A stretch of DNA of 64,000 nt from Dichetophora obliterata (lineage: Eukaryota; Arthropoda; Insecta; Diptera; Sciomyzidae), in NCBI GenBank assembly GCA_963920525.1, contig OY986438.1, forward strand, positions 51,363,253-51,427,252. The letters are read 5' to 3'. Shown in pieces: positions 32,355-43,730 of this stretch (within the stretch, counting starts at the first letter, position 1; every line of letters begins with the position of its first letter). Position numbers and translations under genes: made by a program. Below the pieces are notes generated by a model, which did not search any database, was not told the origin of the DNA, and saw only the letters and a list, made by a program, of their open reading frames with translations.

Positions 32355-33785
32355 TGTTAGCGTACTGCCAATATTTCATCAATTATAGCGAAGTCAGACA
32401 AATTCCAGTTCAGTGAATTTTGTGACCATACAAATTTGATATACATGAAAATTCGTACTTTGCAACAAATCATTAAAAGCTTTTGCAGAACTAACTAATT
32501 GTGACCTACATATAATCGATTAAACTGTATTCATAACCGCATTTCTTGAAATATACCATTTTCTTTTTCGTATTGACTAGCTGTCCGCATTCGAATTTAT
32601 AACCGAACTTTATTTACATTTCACCGAATTTGATATACGTTGTTGCTCTGCATTCATAAAATGGCTCAAAACTTTTGCACAAAGAAATCAAAGCCAAACT
32701 TTTAAAATTGTATGCTCAAATCTTTCTATTATATAGTAGCCTCAAACCAAACATGTGTATATGCATATGTATGTATCGACAGCTATGGGTTGTTGCATTT
32801 GTATCCTGCTCATGCCAACATGGACAATTCATGAACTTTAATTTTGTTTCTGTGCAAGAGAAAATCGTCATGCAGCAACAATTTTCAAAGTGGTCAAGTC
32901 CTACTTTCAAATTGATTGAAAGAGAGCCATGCAGTTCGGAGGAAATTGCAAGGATTCTGCACAAACCCGAAGTTTGAGAAGCATGAAAAGAAGCAATGCC
33001 ACAGCAAAAAACTCAGCAACTGACGAAAAACGCCTTTTCCCATTCCGGCATTCTACAAGGAAGTGCCTTAGAAATTTAATGGATATTGAAAAGTGAAAAA
33101 TGTAAATTTATTTCTTTTTTAAAACATGGATGTAAGAAAAATAATATTCAAGAGTGGAGAAAAATGTTTCGTATGTATATTATTAAAAAGAAATAAAAAG
33201 TTTTTGTTTTATCCTTTGTTGACTTTCCATGTTGTGCGTTATTTCTTTCAATTTTTTGTTTGTCGTAGCATATGTCAGAAATCAATAAGAAATAAATATG
33301 TACTATATTATTATATGTTCGGATACTTTTTCAATACATGTCAAGAAAAAGTTTTCACCGAGGTGTCACACATGTTATTAACTGTTTTTGTTATGCTGCA
33401 AAGTATTGAAAAAGCCGAAAATGTTGTTAAACTTTGATATCAAAAACACATTTGCTCCCCAGTCGACATCTGCAAGTGTCAAAGTGAGCAACCCAACACA
33501 GTGTGACATACCCAAGGGGCGTGCGGCTACGGAGACCAAGAGGCAGAGAAGAAATAAAGCACTTTGTGATGATATTATTTTGCACGTGACCAGTTTCAAT
33601 AACTAAAGTGTCAACAAATTTAAAATGTTTATTATTGACAAGTGCCTTTCGGAAAGTCACACATTTCAAAATTATGGTATTAAGCTTATAAACAATGTTC
33701 TCTAATCCTTTCACTTAATTATGCATTCCAGCCACTTATAACAAGAAGCTGTAAGCGCTTTGTAAAGAGCTTCAGATTAAAAGCT
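32355..33785. other. Stretch without recognised gene
   Basis: Two plus-strand frames, 32675-32977 (with KWSSPTFKLIEREPCSSEEI) and 33388-33606 (with KGRAATETKRQRRNKAL), have somewhat protein-like composition. Neither matches a family I know, and no start, splice or promoter signal supports them. Confidence 0.35.
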
Positions 33786-33789
33786 TGAT

Positions 33790-34560
33790 ATATTAACTAA
33801 TTAATTGTTTAAGGAATATTAAGATTAATTCTTTAAGAAAAGAGAATAGCTTACTAGCGAGAAACAACGAAATATTTTTAATATGCCAGTAGCCAAGTGG
33901 CACGTTTTTCGAAGGAATCAAAAAATTTAATGCAAATAAGACTATTAGTAGTCTTATTTGGAATATAGGAATAATGTAATTGAGGTGACTGATAAAATAG
34001 AATCTGGAGTCAAAAATTACACCAAGGTTTTTAATTTCTTTAACACATTTCAATGCATTGCTGTCTATATAGTATGATGTTTTTAAAGGAAATGCAGATT
34101 TAACATAAGTAGAATGAATACATATTTCATAATTAAGATACAAATGGTTTCTAGAACACCAAGCATTTATCGAGTTTAGATCTGCTTGTAGTAACGAGGC
34201 ATCACACAAATTATTAATTTTACGAAACATTTTTAAATTATCAGCGTATAACAGACACTGAAAGTTTTTTTACTTTTGAAGTTATATCGTTAACAAACAG
34301 AATAAAAAGTAACGGACCCAATATGCTTCCCTGAGGAAGCACTGAGGTAGCTACGAACGGTCTGGAAATTTCATTCAAACCATTGCAATAAATTAGAATA
34401 AAAACCAAGATTTGCTAATTTTTTTTATTAAAATATAATGTGAGACTTTGTCAAATGCTTTAGAAAAGTCAGTGTAGATATGAAAGGAAAAATTCAGTGG
34501 GTTTGTTCTAACTCATATGGAAATAGAATTGCCAGATAAAAAACCACAAAAGAGGTGATT
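33790..34560 (-). pseudogene. LINE reverse transcriptase fragment, CR1/Jockey group
   Basis: On the minus strand a short RT piece is readable. Near 34420 a frame shows the FDKVSHYI-type residues preceding motif B. At about 34330-34290 the equivalent of PQGSILGPLLF is decayed. LLYADNLKMFRKINN (about 34250-34210) carries the catalytic box as YADN, with the second Asp lost. DLNSINAWCSRNHLYLNYE and CVKEIKNLGVIFDSRF follow. The piece is 5'- and 3'-truncated with frameshifts, and is closest in style to the minus-strand LINE at 14-17.7 kb. Confidence 0.8.
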
Positions 34561-35185
34561 GCGTGAGTTTTGAAAAATAAGTCCATAAGCATTTAAAAAA
34601 GAATATATTTTTGTAGGATATTAAAAAGTTTTTTTCGTTATATTTGGTTTAATAAAGCAGATATAAATAAAACAAGAACAAACAATTTTTTCTTCAAAAT
34701 CTAGACAAACATTTCACAACTATTGTTTTTAGTACATCATTATCCTTACCGATTTAATTACAACGATCTCTTATCTCCTCGTGTGATTCTATTTGATTTT
34801 GAAGATTGTTTCTACTTGCGTAAGCCATAGTCTTGAATTACCTTTTCGAAAAGGCAGAATCTTGCATTCTGTTGCTGAAGCTATGTGATATGTTGTTGGA
34901 TTTAAAATTGAAGCAGTTAAGGTTAAGCAGTTAAAAACGTGTAAATTTAATTTTTTTTTTTGTTTGATGTGTTCTTTATTGTTTGTAGAATATATATTAG
35001 GCCGGGTCGATTTAAAAATCGCCCATTGCTCAATGAAAATCGTATTCTAGGGATCAAATAAGAAACTTTGCCCGAGGAACTATACCTCTAAAACGAATTC
35101 TAATGCCCCAACTTTTCCGTAGGGTCAAATTTTTAAAAATCCCTCTGTGACCCATTTAGAGTGCCCCAATCGAGTGCAAATGTAC
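34561..35185. other. AT-rich stretch, then unassigned repeat edge
   Basis: Around 34990 the sequence changes to a GC-richer block starting GGCCGGGTCGATTTAAAAAT, which looks like the start of another repeat, but no partner was found in the window. Confidence 0.35.
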
Positions 35186-35365
35186 GACCGACCTCTTGTA
35201 ACTTTCCACCCATGCCAGTGACACCCCCCTGGAACCCCCTGGGTTGTTCCCCATACAAACAAAGTTCCCCATACAAACATTTGTTTGTCCCCGAGGGGGT
35301 TCCAGGAAGTATGGCACTGGCATGGATGGATCGGCCCTCCAAAGTTAAAAGGTGCCTCTATCCAA
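35186..35365. repeat. Inverted repeat at the 5' border of the RTE LINE
   Basis: The left arm (AACTTTCCACCCATGCCAGT, CCTGGAACCCCCTGGG, about 35199-35250) is inverted on the right (CGAGGGGGTTCCAGG, ACTGGCATGGATGG, CCAAAGTT, about 35292-35345). The spacer holds two copies of GTTCCCCATACAAACA. The arms are notably GC-rich for this window. Confidence 0.8.
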
Positions 35366-37372
35366 CTGACTGATGTCTTGGAAAGATACAAAGCTGATTT
35401 CACTGCTATCCAAGAAATGCGATGGAAGGGACAGGGTTGCATTCGGCATGCACCCTGTGATAACTACAGCGGCCATGCGGAGAAGCACGAGTTTGGATGC
35501 AGATTTGTAGTTGGCAAGAGACTACGGCCCCACGTCCTGCGATTCTCACCTGTGAACGAACTACTTGCCATAATCCGCATCAAGGTTAAATTTTTTAATA
35601 TAAGCCTAATATGTGCGCACGCTCCGACAGAAGACAAGGACGATGAGATCAAGGAACTTTTCTACGAGCGCCTTAAAATTCTTACGAGCGCTGCCCCCGT
35701 CACGACGTTGAAATCGTGCTTGGTAACTTAAACGCTAAGGTGGGCAAAGAAAATATTTTTGGTCCAACAGTCGGAAAGTTCAGCCTCCACGACAACACCT
35801 CCGATAACGGAATGAGGCTGATTGACTTCGCCGCAACACAAAACATGGTCGTAAGTAGCACTAGATTCAAGCATCTCAATATTCATAAAGCCACCTGGAT
35901 GTCCCCTGATCAAAAAACCAAAAATCAAATTGATCACGTTTTGATCGATGAAAGGCACTCTTCCAGTGTATTGGATGTACACACGATCCGTGGTGCAAAC
36001 ATTGACTCGGATCACTATCTTGTTGTAGCCAAGATCCTTACACATCTGTGTGCAGCTAAGAATACACGCAACCCTACACACAGAGAAAGCTAGACGTCGA
36101 AAAGCTGCAATCGAAACAGACAGCCGATGCTTTCGCCACTCGACTCTCACTCCTGCTTCAAAGCACTCCTCAAATCGATGATATATGCGCGCAGTGGACA
36201 CACATTTCCAACTCCATGCGTGCAGCTGCTGAAGAGGTGATAGGCTACCAACGCCCTCGCCGAAACCAGTGGTACGACCAGGAGTGTCGCGACGCCACTG
36301 CAGAGAAAGACGCTGCCTACAAAGCCACCTTGCAGTCAGTTGTAACGCGCGCTGCTAAGGAGCGATACAAAGAAAAGAGGAGGGAAGAGAGACATATTTT
36401 CAGGCGGAAAAAAAGAGAGGCAGAAAAGCGCGAGCAAGAGAAGATTGAGATATATGGTGACAGAAATGAGGCCCTAAAATTTTTCGAAAAAATAAGACGC
36501 CTTGCCGATGGTTTTAAAACCGGGGCCTCTTCCTGCAAGGATGAAAACGGGAATCTAGTAACAGATGTCCAGAGTACACTGACGTTATAGAGGGAACACT
36601 TCTCTAAGCTTCTAAATGGCGACGCTGACAACAATCCCGCCAATAGAGATGATATTCCGAAAACCCCAATTTCGGATGACAGAGTTGAGGTTCCGCTGCC
36701 TGACTATGATGAAGTTCTGACAGTTATAGCTCGGCTTAAAAATAACTAAGCCGCGGGAGCTGATAGCTTACCTGCTGAGCTGTTTAAGAACGATTGGAAT
36801 CTTAGTGTGCTCTGCCCAATCCACAAGAAAGGCGATCTCACTATCTGTGCTTATTACCGTCTGATAAGCCTTCTTAATATCGCATATAAGGTCCTGTCGA
36901 GCGTTTTATGTGAAAGATTGAAGCCCATTGTAAACAAACTGATCGGACCTTATCAGTGTGGCTTCAGACCTGGAAAGTCCACCATCGACCAGATTTTCAC
37001 GCTACGACAAATCTTGGAGAAGACTCAAGAAAAACAAGTCGACACCCACCATCTTTTTGTCGACTACAAAGCCGCCTTCGACAGCCCAATAAGGAAGCAC
37101 CTGTACTCCACCATGTCTGAATTTGGTATTCCTGCAAAACTAATACGACTTTGCAGGATGACACTGAGCAACACCAGCAGCGCAACTAAAATCGGGAAGG
37201 ACCTCTCCCCATCATTTGTTACCAAACGAGGTTTCAGACAAGGTGATTCCTTATCGTGCGACTTTTTCAACCTAATGATGGAAAAGATCATCCGAGCTGC
37301 TGATCTGAGACGTAGTGGCACAATATTCTACAAGAGTGCAATGCTGATGACATTGGCCATAATACGCGCGAA
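35350..37372 (+). pseudogene. RTE-type LINE (endonuclease + reverse transcriptase)
   Basis: Plus-strand single-ORF LINE of the RTE/BovB-like type that is often annotated as craniofacial development protein 2-like in insects. The endonuclease has LERYKADFTAIQEMRWKGQG (35378), ICAHAPTEDKDDEIKE (about 35608), GNLNAKVGKE (about 35722) and DSDHYLVVAKI (about 36005). A Lys/Arg/Glu-rich linker (about 36215-36590) includes NQWYDQECRDATAEKDAAYK. The RT has AAGADSLPAELFK (about 36752), LCPIHKKGDL (about 36810), GPYQCGFRPGKSTIDQIF (about 36945), LFVDYKAAFDS (about 37050) and the KRGFRQGDSLS block (about 37225); the catalytic box is decayed (NADD-like near 37345). Frameshifts lie near 35715, 36095, 36590 and 36790. 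It stops where the minus-strand gene below begins. Its GC content is above that of its surroundings, suggesting more recent arrival than the AT-rich relics. Confidence 0.9.
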
Positions 37373-37374
37373 GT

Positions 37375-39000
37375 CAGTAAAGCATTTTCCAGATTTTTTT
37401 TTTCATTTGGCTCTTTACGGTGTTTTGCACTGTCGGGTCAAACAATGCCAGGGCAACAAGTTCAGGACTAAGATACCTCAGGTGATTTATCGTTTTGTTA
37501 ATACCTTCTTCTGATATTTTTTGTCAATGCTTTCGTGTTTCAATAGATTTTCAATGAGGTCTAGGTCTTGTTTTGGTGCTAAACACGCTGTGGGGACGTT
37601 AAACCTGGCTTCACAGTGGACTCGAACGATGAAAACACAAAGTGTTTCTAGGGCCTCTTGTTCTTGGGAAGTCAGCTTAAACTGGCTGTATTTTCAGACA
37701 GTAAATAGCTTTTGCCATCCACCGGGCATGGTGTACTGTACCTGGAGACCTGAAGCGCACATCTTTTCCGTCCAGATGGCCAAGATATATCAATGCCAAC
37801 TGTAACAGCTCTTTGTAATCGTCTCTTGGCTGGCATTCCATTAGTTTTCTTTGCAGTTCTTCTTTGATATTCTCTACTTCTTCTTTTGGCAGTAGTTTCA
37901 AAACATTCTCGCCGACATCGAACTTGGATTCATCAATCGCCGACCATTCTTTTTTAAATCTCTTGAATATGTCTGGTTGAGGTCCCGATGTGCTTCCAAA
38001 CTTGCAGTCAAAAACCTCTTTCAACAAGACTTCTAAAACGTGGTGTCGCCACGCTAGGTACAGGAGCTCTCGACCTAACATCTGCTCCATGAGATTGCAC
38101 GCTCTTATACGGGAGATTGAGTCTCCCAGTATTTGATGCTGTTATATCGAAGCACATAGCCACGACCGAGCTGGCGAGACCCCATTCCTCTAGACATTCG
38201 TACACTACTAGGGCTTGTTCCTCCCCTGAGCTACTGCCAGTTTCAGGAACGCCCAGGAGTTGTTCTTTAGTGCCATGTGATACCAGAACATCAACCCTTT
38301 CTTTCTGCTCTGTTTTGAGGATACCTGGCAGTAGTTTTCCATCCCAGTGCACGCAAACAGCCTCGTTTAGGGGTATCTTAAGTCTGTCTTGAATTTGTTC
38401 CGTGTATTTTTCACGGTTTATTCTCCGCTGTTCACGGATAACGCTTCTGGAGATCTTATATTATTTGGGATCCTCTCCGAGAGCTTCTACTGTAGCCAAA
38501 ATGATACGAGGAGCGTTCCTATCGGGCACCTTACAGATTCTACGTTCATCTCGAGCTCTTCATACGGCGTTTCACGTCCTTCTGACTCTTCTGTTGTCTC
38601 ATCGTTCGTGAGCTCCACCGTCTCTGTGAACAATGAGATGAGACAATAAGTATAAAGTAAATTTTGGTGGAAATTTCAGCTAGTGATCTTGATCTTATAA
38701 AGTTTGGCTACAAGGAAAATATTTTTTTTAAATGCTTACCGAAATTTCCCGCTTCAAGTTGTTTGTGCAAGACCTTTCGTTGTTTCTGTAGTAGTTTTTC
38801 TTCAGCTTGCGCCAACTTCAGGTCAACTCCGAGCTTGGAGCCTATTCTTCCTTTCTGTCCTTGTTTCAACAGAAACTCCAGCTTTGTTTCAACAGTTTTT
38901 CCAGCTTTACTATGACATTTTTCTTCTGTTTTGTAGGAATTCGAGCTTTTGTCCAACAAACTAAAACCTCGTCAACAGTAGTTGTGGCAGAGTCTCTCAC
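37375..39000 (-). pseudogene. Uncharacterised transposase-like protein family, copy 1
   Basis: A minus-strand gene with frameshifts. Recognisable blocks, N to C: DEVLVCWTKARIPTKQK (about 38970); KQRKVLHKQLEAGNFGKH in a coiled-coil-like segment (about 38770); VHWDGKLLPG (about 38345); LLGVPETGSSSGEEQA (about 38255); VVYECLEEWGLASSVVAMCF then DITASNTG (Asp at 38146-38148); GRELLYLAWRHHVLEVLLKE (about 38060); RDDYKELLQLALIYLGHLDG; RFRSPGTVHHARWMAKAIYC (about 37735); and QFKLTSQEQEALETLCVFIV (about 37675), with YLSPELVALALFDPTV near 37460. From memory this matches predicted proteins that are multi-copy in several arthropod genomes and carry no named domain. Inference: Asp of WDGK, Asp of CFDxTxSNTG and the CxxH-like (C/W)RHH resemble the D, D and C..H landmarks of RNase H-fold transposases such as hAT, P and Kolobok. 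Here the Cys is Trp. The C-terminus abuts the broken RTE LINE. Confidence 0.7.
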
Positions 39001-39099
39001 ATTTAACTTCACAGTACGAAAATTGCAGAACAGAGTAGCTAGAACTTATCGATTGGAGGGCAGCTTACATCCAGTTATTTAATCGTCTAATTGACAGTT

Positions 39100-39246
39100 G
39101 ACGCTTTAAAGGACAATATTCGTGAAGCCATTGGTGAAATACAGCTGCACACAATCGATAATGTACTTGAAAATTGGACCGATCGTGTAGGCTACTGCAT
39201 GGCCAGCCGAGACAGCCATTTGAATGAAATTATTTTCCATTATTAA
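39100..39246 (+). pseudogene. Tc1/mariner-type transposase C-terminal fragment
   Basis: A 48-codon frame ending in TAA reads DNIREAIGEIQLHTIDNVLE then NWTDRVGYCMASRDSHLNEI, finishing IFHY. This is the typical tail of one group of Tc1/mariner transposases (NI...I....L..V..NW..R...C..S...HL.EIIF). The DDE core is absent, and the sequence before 39100 does not continue the protein. Confidence 0.7.
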
Positions 39247-39281
39247 CCGGTAGGATTGTCTTTTCAAATAAAAAAGACACA

Positions 39282-39345
39282 GTTTCGATAGTATTGTAAG
39301 TATAGACGTAGAATTCCTTTTTATACAGTAATAGAGAAAAATTCT
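39282..39345 (+). mobile_element. Fragment of the 8.9-kb hAT family (5' leader)
   Basis: CACAGTTTCGATAGTATTGT, AAGTATAGACGTAGAATT and AGTAATAGAGAAAAATTCTG match 9211-9280 with few changes. The transposase ATG is mutated to ATA here, and no coding follows. Confidence 0.8.
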
Positions 39346-40135
39346 GGTTTGTTTTATTAATATTTTTCAAAACTATTTTAAAGCGTTTCATCTTTTTAAC
39401 AAAAATTATTTAAAAACAAACTCACAATTAAATTCATGTAAAAATTTGTTTTGTTTTATAAAAAGTTTTCGTTTGATATTTTTGGTGATGAATTTGTTGT
39501 TCTTGTTCAGTTGTTTTGTTGGTTAAAACTAAATGTAATTCAAAGTTATGTTTATTTAATGGAAATAAATATGGGTAAATTTGAATTATTTATTTTTCCT
39601 GCAGTAAAGTGCATATACACATATGTATATTTTAAAAGTAATTTAAATTATAATTTTAGTAAACAAAATAAATTTTTAGTATGGAAAAAATAAAATGCAT
39701 AATATAAATTATTCGAATTTATTATGGTACTTAAAAACTAAATGGAGTTTTTAAATGCTTAGTAACGCATGCGCGTTAGTATACATACATACTGCCTCTG
39801 TAGCTACATGCATCTGTATTCTCTATTGGATTTATCTTGCTGAAAATAAACATTCGTTCTATTCGTACTCCAGCTCATGGCAGAATAACCAGGTAGGGCC
39901 GACTCGGAGAGGAATGAAGTAGAAAGTAGAGAAAAGCCAGCTAGTTGTCAAAATCAGCTGTTCATGTCGAGTAAAAATTAAGAACATCTAAAAAAATTTC
40001 AGCTAACTGAACCAACAACAATTACCAAGCAAATCTTAAACAACGACGCACAAAAAAGAACAAGATCACTGCGGTTGAGCAGCGTTTAAGGGGATGAACC
40101 GAATCGTCCACAGAAAAAAAACATAACTATGCTTA
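39346..40135. other. AT-rich stretch with a 45-bp long-distance direct repeat
   Basis: CTACATGCATCTGTATTCTC with flanks (39786-39832) recurs at 41000-41042. No gene was recognised. Confidence 0.55.
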
Positions 40136-40137
40136 CT

Positions 40138-40412
40138 ATGTCCCGCTTTTCACTCGTCACACACGAAAATTCTCGAGCTTGCGGCGAAAGCAATTATTGC
40201 TCTGAGAGCAATAATTCTCTTGCTCTGGTAGCAAGATCTCTTGGTCCCGCTTTTCATTCGGCAATAATTGCCTTTGCCGCAAGCAGTTTGTCGATTATTC
40301 GCCCGCATGAGGAGGTTTACGAAAGTCCTCTTTAAGCCCGAGTAATCAACAAACTACTTGTGGTGAAAGCAATTATTGCTCATAGAATTGCCGAGTGAAG
40401 AACGGCCCTTTG
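40138..40412. mobile_element. Foldback element with ATAATTGC repeats
   Basis: TCCCGCTTTTCACTCGT at the left (40141) is inverted at the right as CCGAGTGAAGAACGGCCC (about 40393-40410); an internal copy, TCCCGCTTTTCATTCGG, starts near 40236. GCAATTATTGCTC and its inverse occur several times, and TTGCGGCGAAAGCAATTATT is mirrored by AATAATTGCCTTTGCCGCAA. This makes a composite of nested hairpins. Confidence 0.7.
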
Positions 40413-40484
40413 AGCGCATGCAGAACCAAAACAACAATATCAGCAGCTAGTAGCAACATTGCCAGTAATGTTGGAAAAATCCCA

Positions 40485-40895
40485 TTCGTGGTAATTTTTC
40501 ATTGCCCTTAGGAATTTTTGTTTTTGGGAATTCCTATTAAATTTTTTAATTCAGCGTGGTATTTTTTAATTGGCGTGGGAGTTCAGTGGGGTATTTTTTG
40601 AAATTCCATGGGAGTTTGGTAATATTCTTCTTAAATTTTTTTTTTCTTTTTTAGTAAGCAAAATTTCTTTGTGGTATTTCTAAATGTTTTTTAAATTATT
40701 TGTGCATATGGGACTTATTCTGGAATGCGAATGAGATTTTTGTGGCAATTTTCAATGCATATGGAATTTGTGGTGGTATTTTTAAAACGCGTGGTATTTT
40801 TGTGGTAATTTTTAATGATCGTAGGATTTGTTTTTATACTGTTTTATTGCGGTAGAAACTTTTTGTTTTATCTTTACCATGGTAATTTTTGTTGT
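40485..40895. repeat. Degenerate minisatellite (GTGGTATTTTT words)
   Basis: Variants of (G)TGGTAATTTTTAATG(C)GTGGGATTT recur about every 25-40 bp: near 40489, 40555, 40590, 40668, 40741, 40786, 40808. Too diverged for a fixed unit length. Confidence 0.5.
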
Positions 40896-41467
40896 ATTTA
40901 ATTTATGTTACTGTTAAAAAGGGAACTTTTTGTCGGAATTGTTTTAAATTTTAACTGGCCACCTTGGCTAATAGTAGTACATTTTTTTGTAGCCACATAC
41001 TGGCTCTCTAGCTACATGCATCTGTATTCTCTATTGTATTACAACCCAACAAGCCATGAATGTCACTGTTTCAGCTTAACGATACTTAAAACGGCAGCGT
41101 CTGATTTGCTGGTATGAAAACGCCATGTGTTTGTACCTTAAAACCGTTATCTATATAATTGTAAAGTCCTTTTTTATATTTATCAAGAATCGAATTGAAA
41201 TTTATGTCATATTCGCTTTATGCATCGTTTGTTCTTGTCTTTTTCCCCTCTCTTTTTCACCCGTTCGCCAAAAAACTCTGAAAGTTGCATAGAATTTTGT
41301 ATTGAAATCAAGGCGGTGCAGTTGAGTTGCCGTTTAATATTGCAACTTAATAAAAACCATTTTAAGAAAAGGTTACAATTGTTTAACAACAAATAAAATT
41401 AATATACAATTTAAAGTTTTCTATATGACCTTATTATTTATTATGTTTATTTTCTATGATTTAACTA
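40896..41467. other. AT-rich stretch without recognised gene
   Basis: Only the direct-repeat partner at 41000-41042 was recognised. Confidence 0.4.
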
Positions 41468-41683
41468 CAAATTCTAATTGTTTGATAGTTTAAAATCGTT
41501 TATTGAGCTTTAGGTCAGATTAGAACAGTTAGTGGCTCTAACTAGTTAATCCATAAGCTAACTAATTAATCAGCTAGTTATTGTTTCTTTGGAAAAAATT
41601 CGTTAGAGCAATTTATTGTTCTAACCTGACCTTAAGCTCAATAAACTCAATAAGATTTTAAAGTATCAAACAACTAAAATTTG
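41468..41683. mobile_element. Foldback MITE of about 216 bp
   Basis: The left arm (AAATTCTAATTGTTTGATAG, TTATTGAGCTTTAGGTCAGA, GGCTCTAAC; 41468-41542) is inverted on the right (GTTAGAGC, TCTAACCTGACCTTAAGCTC, AATAA, CTATCAAACAACTAAAATTTG-like end; 41602-41683). The spacer is rich in CTAGTTA/TTAATC words. Confidence 0.8.
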
Positions 41684-41914
41684 TATTTAAAATCAAATTT
41701 TAACTATCAAACATTTATAATTTGCATTTAAATAATAGAAAATCAACATTAATATAAAACTTAATAAATGGTACGCTTATATGAAACCTACAATGCATAG
41801 TTTGCTGACAACGAAACGGTCCGCTTCAAGTGCTTTTAGAAGTGCACACCATTTTCAACCGAACCGATTGGTTATCTGGGAAACGAAATAAAATTTAAGC
41901 AACTGATGTGGATT

Positions 41915-42075
41915 TATATATCTGTGGACTTTTGACAAAACAATTTAGTTTATCTGAAATTCATAGACAAAAACCTTTAAGTTGGTATGAAACTCATATA
42001 GACTTAAGCTGTTTTGTTTATAAAATTCAGATCGACTTAAGTTATTTTGTCAAAAGTCCACAGATATGTATATTT
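41915..42075. mobile_element. Hairpin MITE of about 160 bp
   Basis: ATATATCTGTGGACTTTTGA and CAAAACAATTTA at the left are inverted at the right as TAAGTTATTTTGTCAAAAGT and CCACAGATATGTAT; arms are about 33 bp. Confidence 0.8.
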
Positions 42076-42095
42076 TACATATATATTTATTACTA

Positions 42096-42218
42096 AAAAC
42101 AACAACAACAAGAACAAAAGCAGCACAACAAGGAACGACATGATTATGAACCAAACGAACACACACAACAACAACAACAACAATAACAACAACAACAACA
42201 ACAACAACAGCCTTAAAA
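42096..42218. repeat. (AAC)n / (CAA)n microsatellite
   Basis: An imperfect CAA repeat, purest at 42166-42210. Confidence 0.95.
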
Positions 42219-42870
42219 ACAGCATAAGCAGCTACTGTAGCTAAGCAGCTTGTACATTTCTCATACGAATATATGAATTTTTCATCTTCTTAGATTTTGC
42301 TTTTTTATTAAATATTCGTTTTATTCCCACTAAAACTGATATTTTGGCATTTTTTTTTCTTTGCACGATGAATATTAAAAGCTAAATACCCCAAAGTGTC
42401 AAATATCACTTTGAAAAAATTCGTGAAAATGACCCCCATACAAACCTCGCTGTAAGACGTAATTCTACGACAAAAAAGAAATTTGACAAAATATTCAGTA
42501 GTTTTTAGATATAGAATTTAAAAAAAAAAGTTATTTGGCGGACCCTGTATTTAAGCTACGGAACTTTCAAGGAATGGAAGACCTCAATGAATCCTTATCA
42601 CTACAATGTAAAACCGACGAAGAATGTGAACGTATTGAGCCCGTTATAGGACAGTTACGTATTTAGTTAAAAATACTATCAAAAAAGCCTATTTCTTCAT
42701 TGACTGCGCACTATTTTTAAATTTCAAATCTATGTAACTTTAAAACCATTTAATCTTTTTATCCATGTTTACATCATATATTGGCTGTGGAAACAGACAC
42801 TCCTCATATGATACTTAATGTTTTATAATAAAATGTATTAAATCATATTTTTTGTATTCGATACTGATGT
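42219..42870. other. AT-rich stretch without recognised gene
   Basis: Nothing recognised. Confidence 0.4.
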
Positions 42871-42872
42871 AC

Positions 42873-43730
42873 AAGTGCGGTCAAAATAATAGAATCAAGG
42901 TCTTCGGAATATTTTTTGACGGAAATTCTCGGGAACTACGGTAACTAATAGAAATAAATTTTTAAAAAATAAAGTGCAATATTCCAGACGCTCTCCAATA
43001 AAAGAAATCACTTCAAGAATATGTTTTTCCAATTGTAAGACATAAAAATGCTCATACGAATAAGTGTCAATATTAGACAGTCAAATAAATAACACCAAGT
43101 AGATATCACAATAAAAAAAATTGAATGAGAAACTGTGAGCAGTTTTTAAATTATTTATCTTTATCGGCTACCAGTCGAGTCTACCAGTTCCTGACATCTT
43201 TCTAGAGAGGTCGACTTTCAGGAACGTTCAATCGCAAGCCACAAGTCAGCATTGTTCTTGGGCTGACAATCTGGCACTAATTTCTTAACGTCAGCTCACA
43301 AATTTTTCATTGGATTCAAATTTGGTGACTGTGGAGTCCATTCCATCACTTTGACGTGATTATCTTGAAACCACTTTTTGGCTTTTTTGCTGTTATGCTT
43401 GGAACCGTTGTCTTGTTGCAGCATCCAAATAATCGGCATTTCATAACCAGCATACGTGTTCATGACAACCTGCATGATACTGATATAGACGTGCTGATCC
43501 AATACAGTTTTAATTCAATAAATTGGACCAATGACGTAGTAGTGAAAATACACCTAGACCATAACACTAGCGCCGCTTATTTTACAGTTTTTGTTATAAA
43601 ATTTGGCCTGTATTCCATGTTCGAGGGGCGTTTAAGTAAAAGCGAAATCATCTGTCACCAAAGAAAATCATTTCTCAAGTTAACGTTGTCTCTCAAGCAT
43701 CAGCGAATAGTTTCTACAATAGCGTGAATA
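42873..43730 (-). pseudogene. Tc1-like transposon with decayed transposase
   Basis: The minus strand reads as a Tc1-type transposase. SLVTDDF (first Asp region) lies near 43655; SVMVWVYFHYYVIGPIY near 43575; an open stretch 43502-43296 holds YISIMQVVMNTYAGYEMPII, WMLQQDNGSKHNSKKAKKWF (second Asp in QQDN) and EWTPQSPNLNPMKNL. In active relatives the last motif is PDLNPIENLW, so the third catalytic acid, Glu, is Lys here. DCQPKNNADLWLAIERS and ERCQELVDS follow to about 43185. The start AAGTGCGGTCAAAATAATAG at 42873 resembles a Tc1-type terminal repeat, but no matching right end was found. The protein would cut and paste at TA. It is interrupted by stops and dead. Confidence 0.85.

Noticed and set aside
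35728..37321. Minus-strand frames across the RTE LINE
   Set aside because: They are antisense shadows; the plus strand carries the ordered endonuclease and RT motifs.
38117..39082. Several plus-strand frames of 80-90 codons
   Set aside because: They are antisense shadows of the minus-strand transposase-like gene.
42037..42244. Leu-rich and Asn-rich frames on opposite strands
   Set aside because: Both are translations of the CAA microsatellite.
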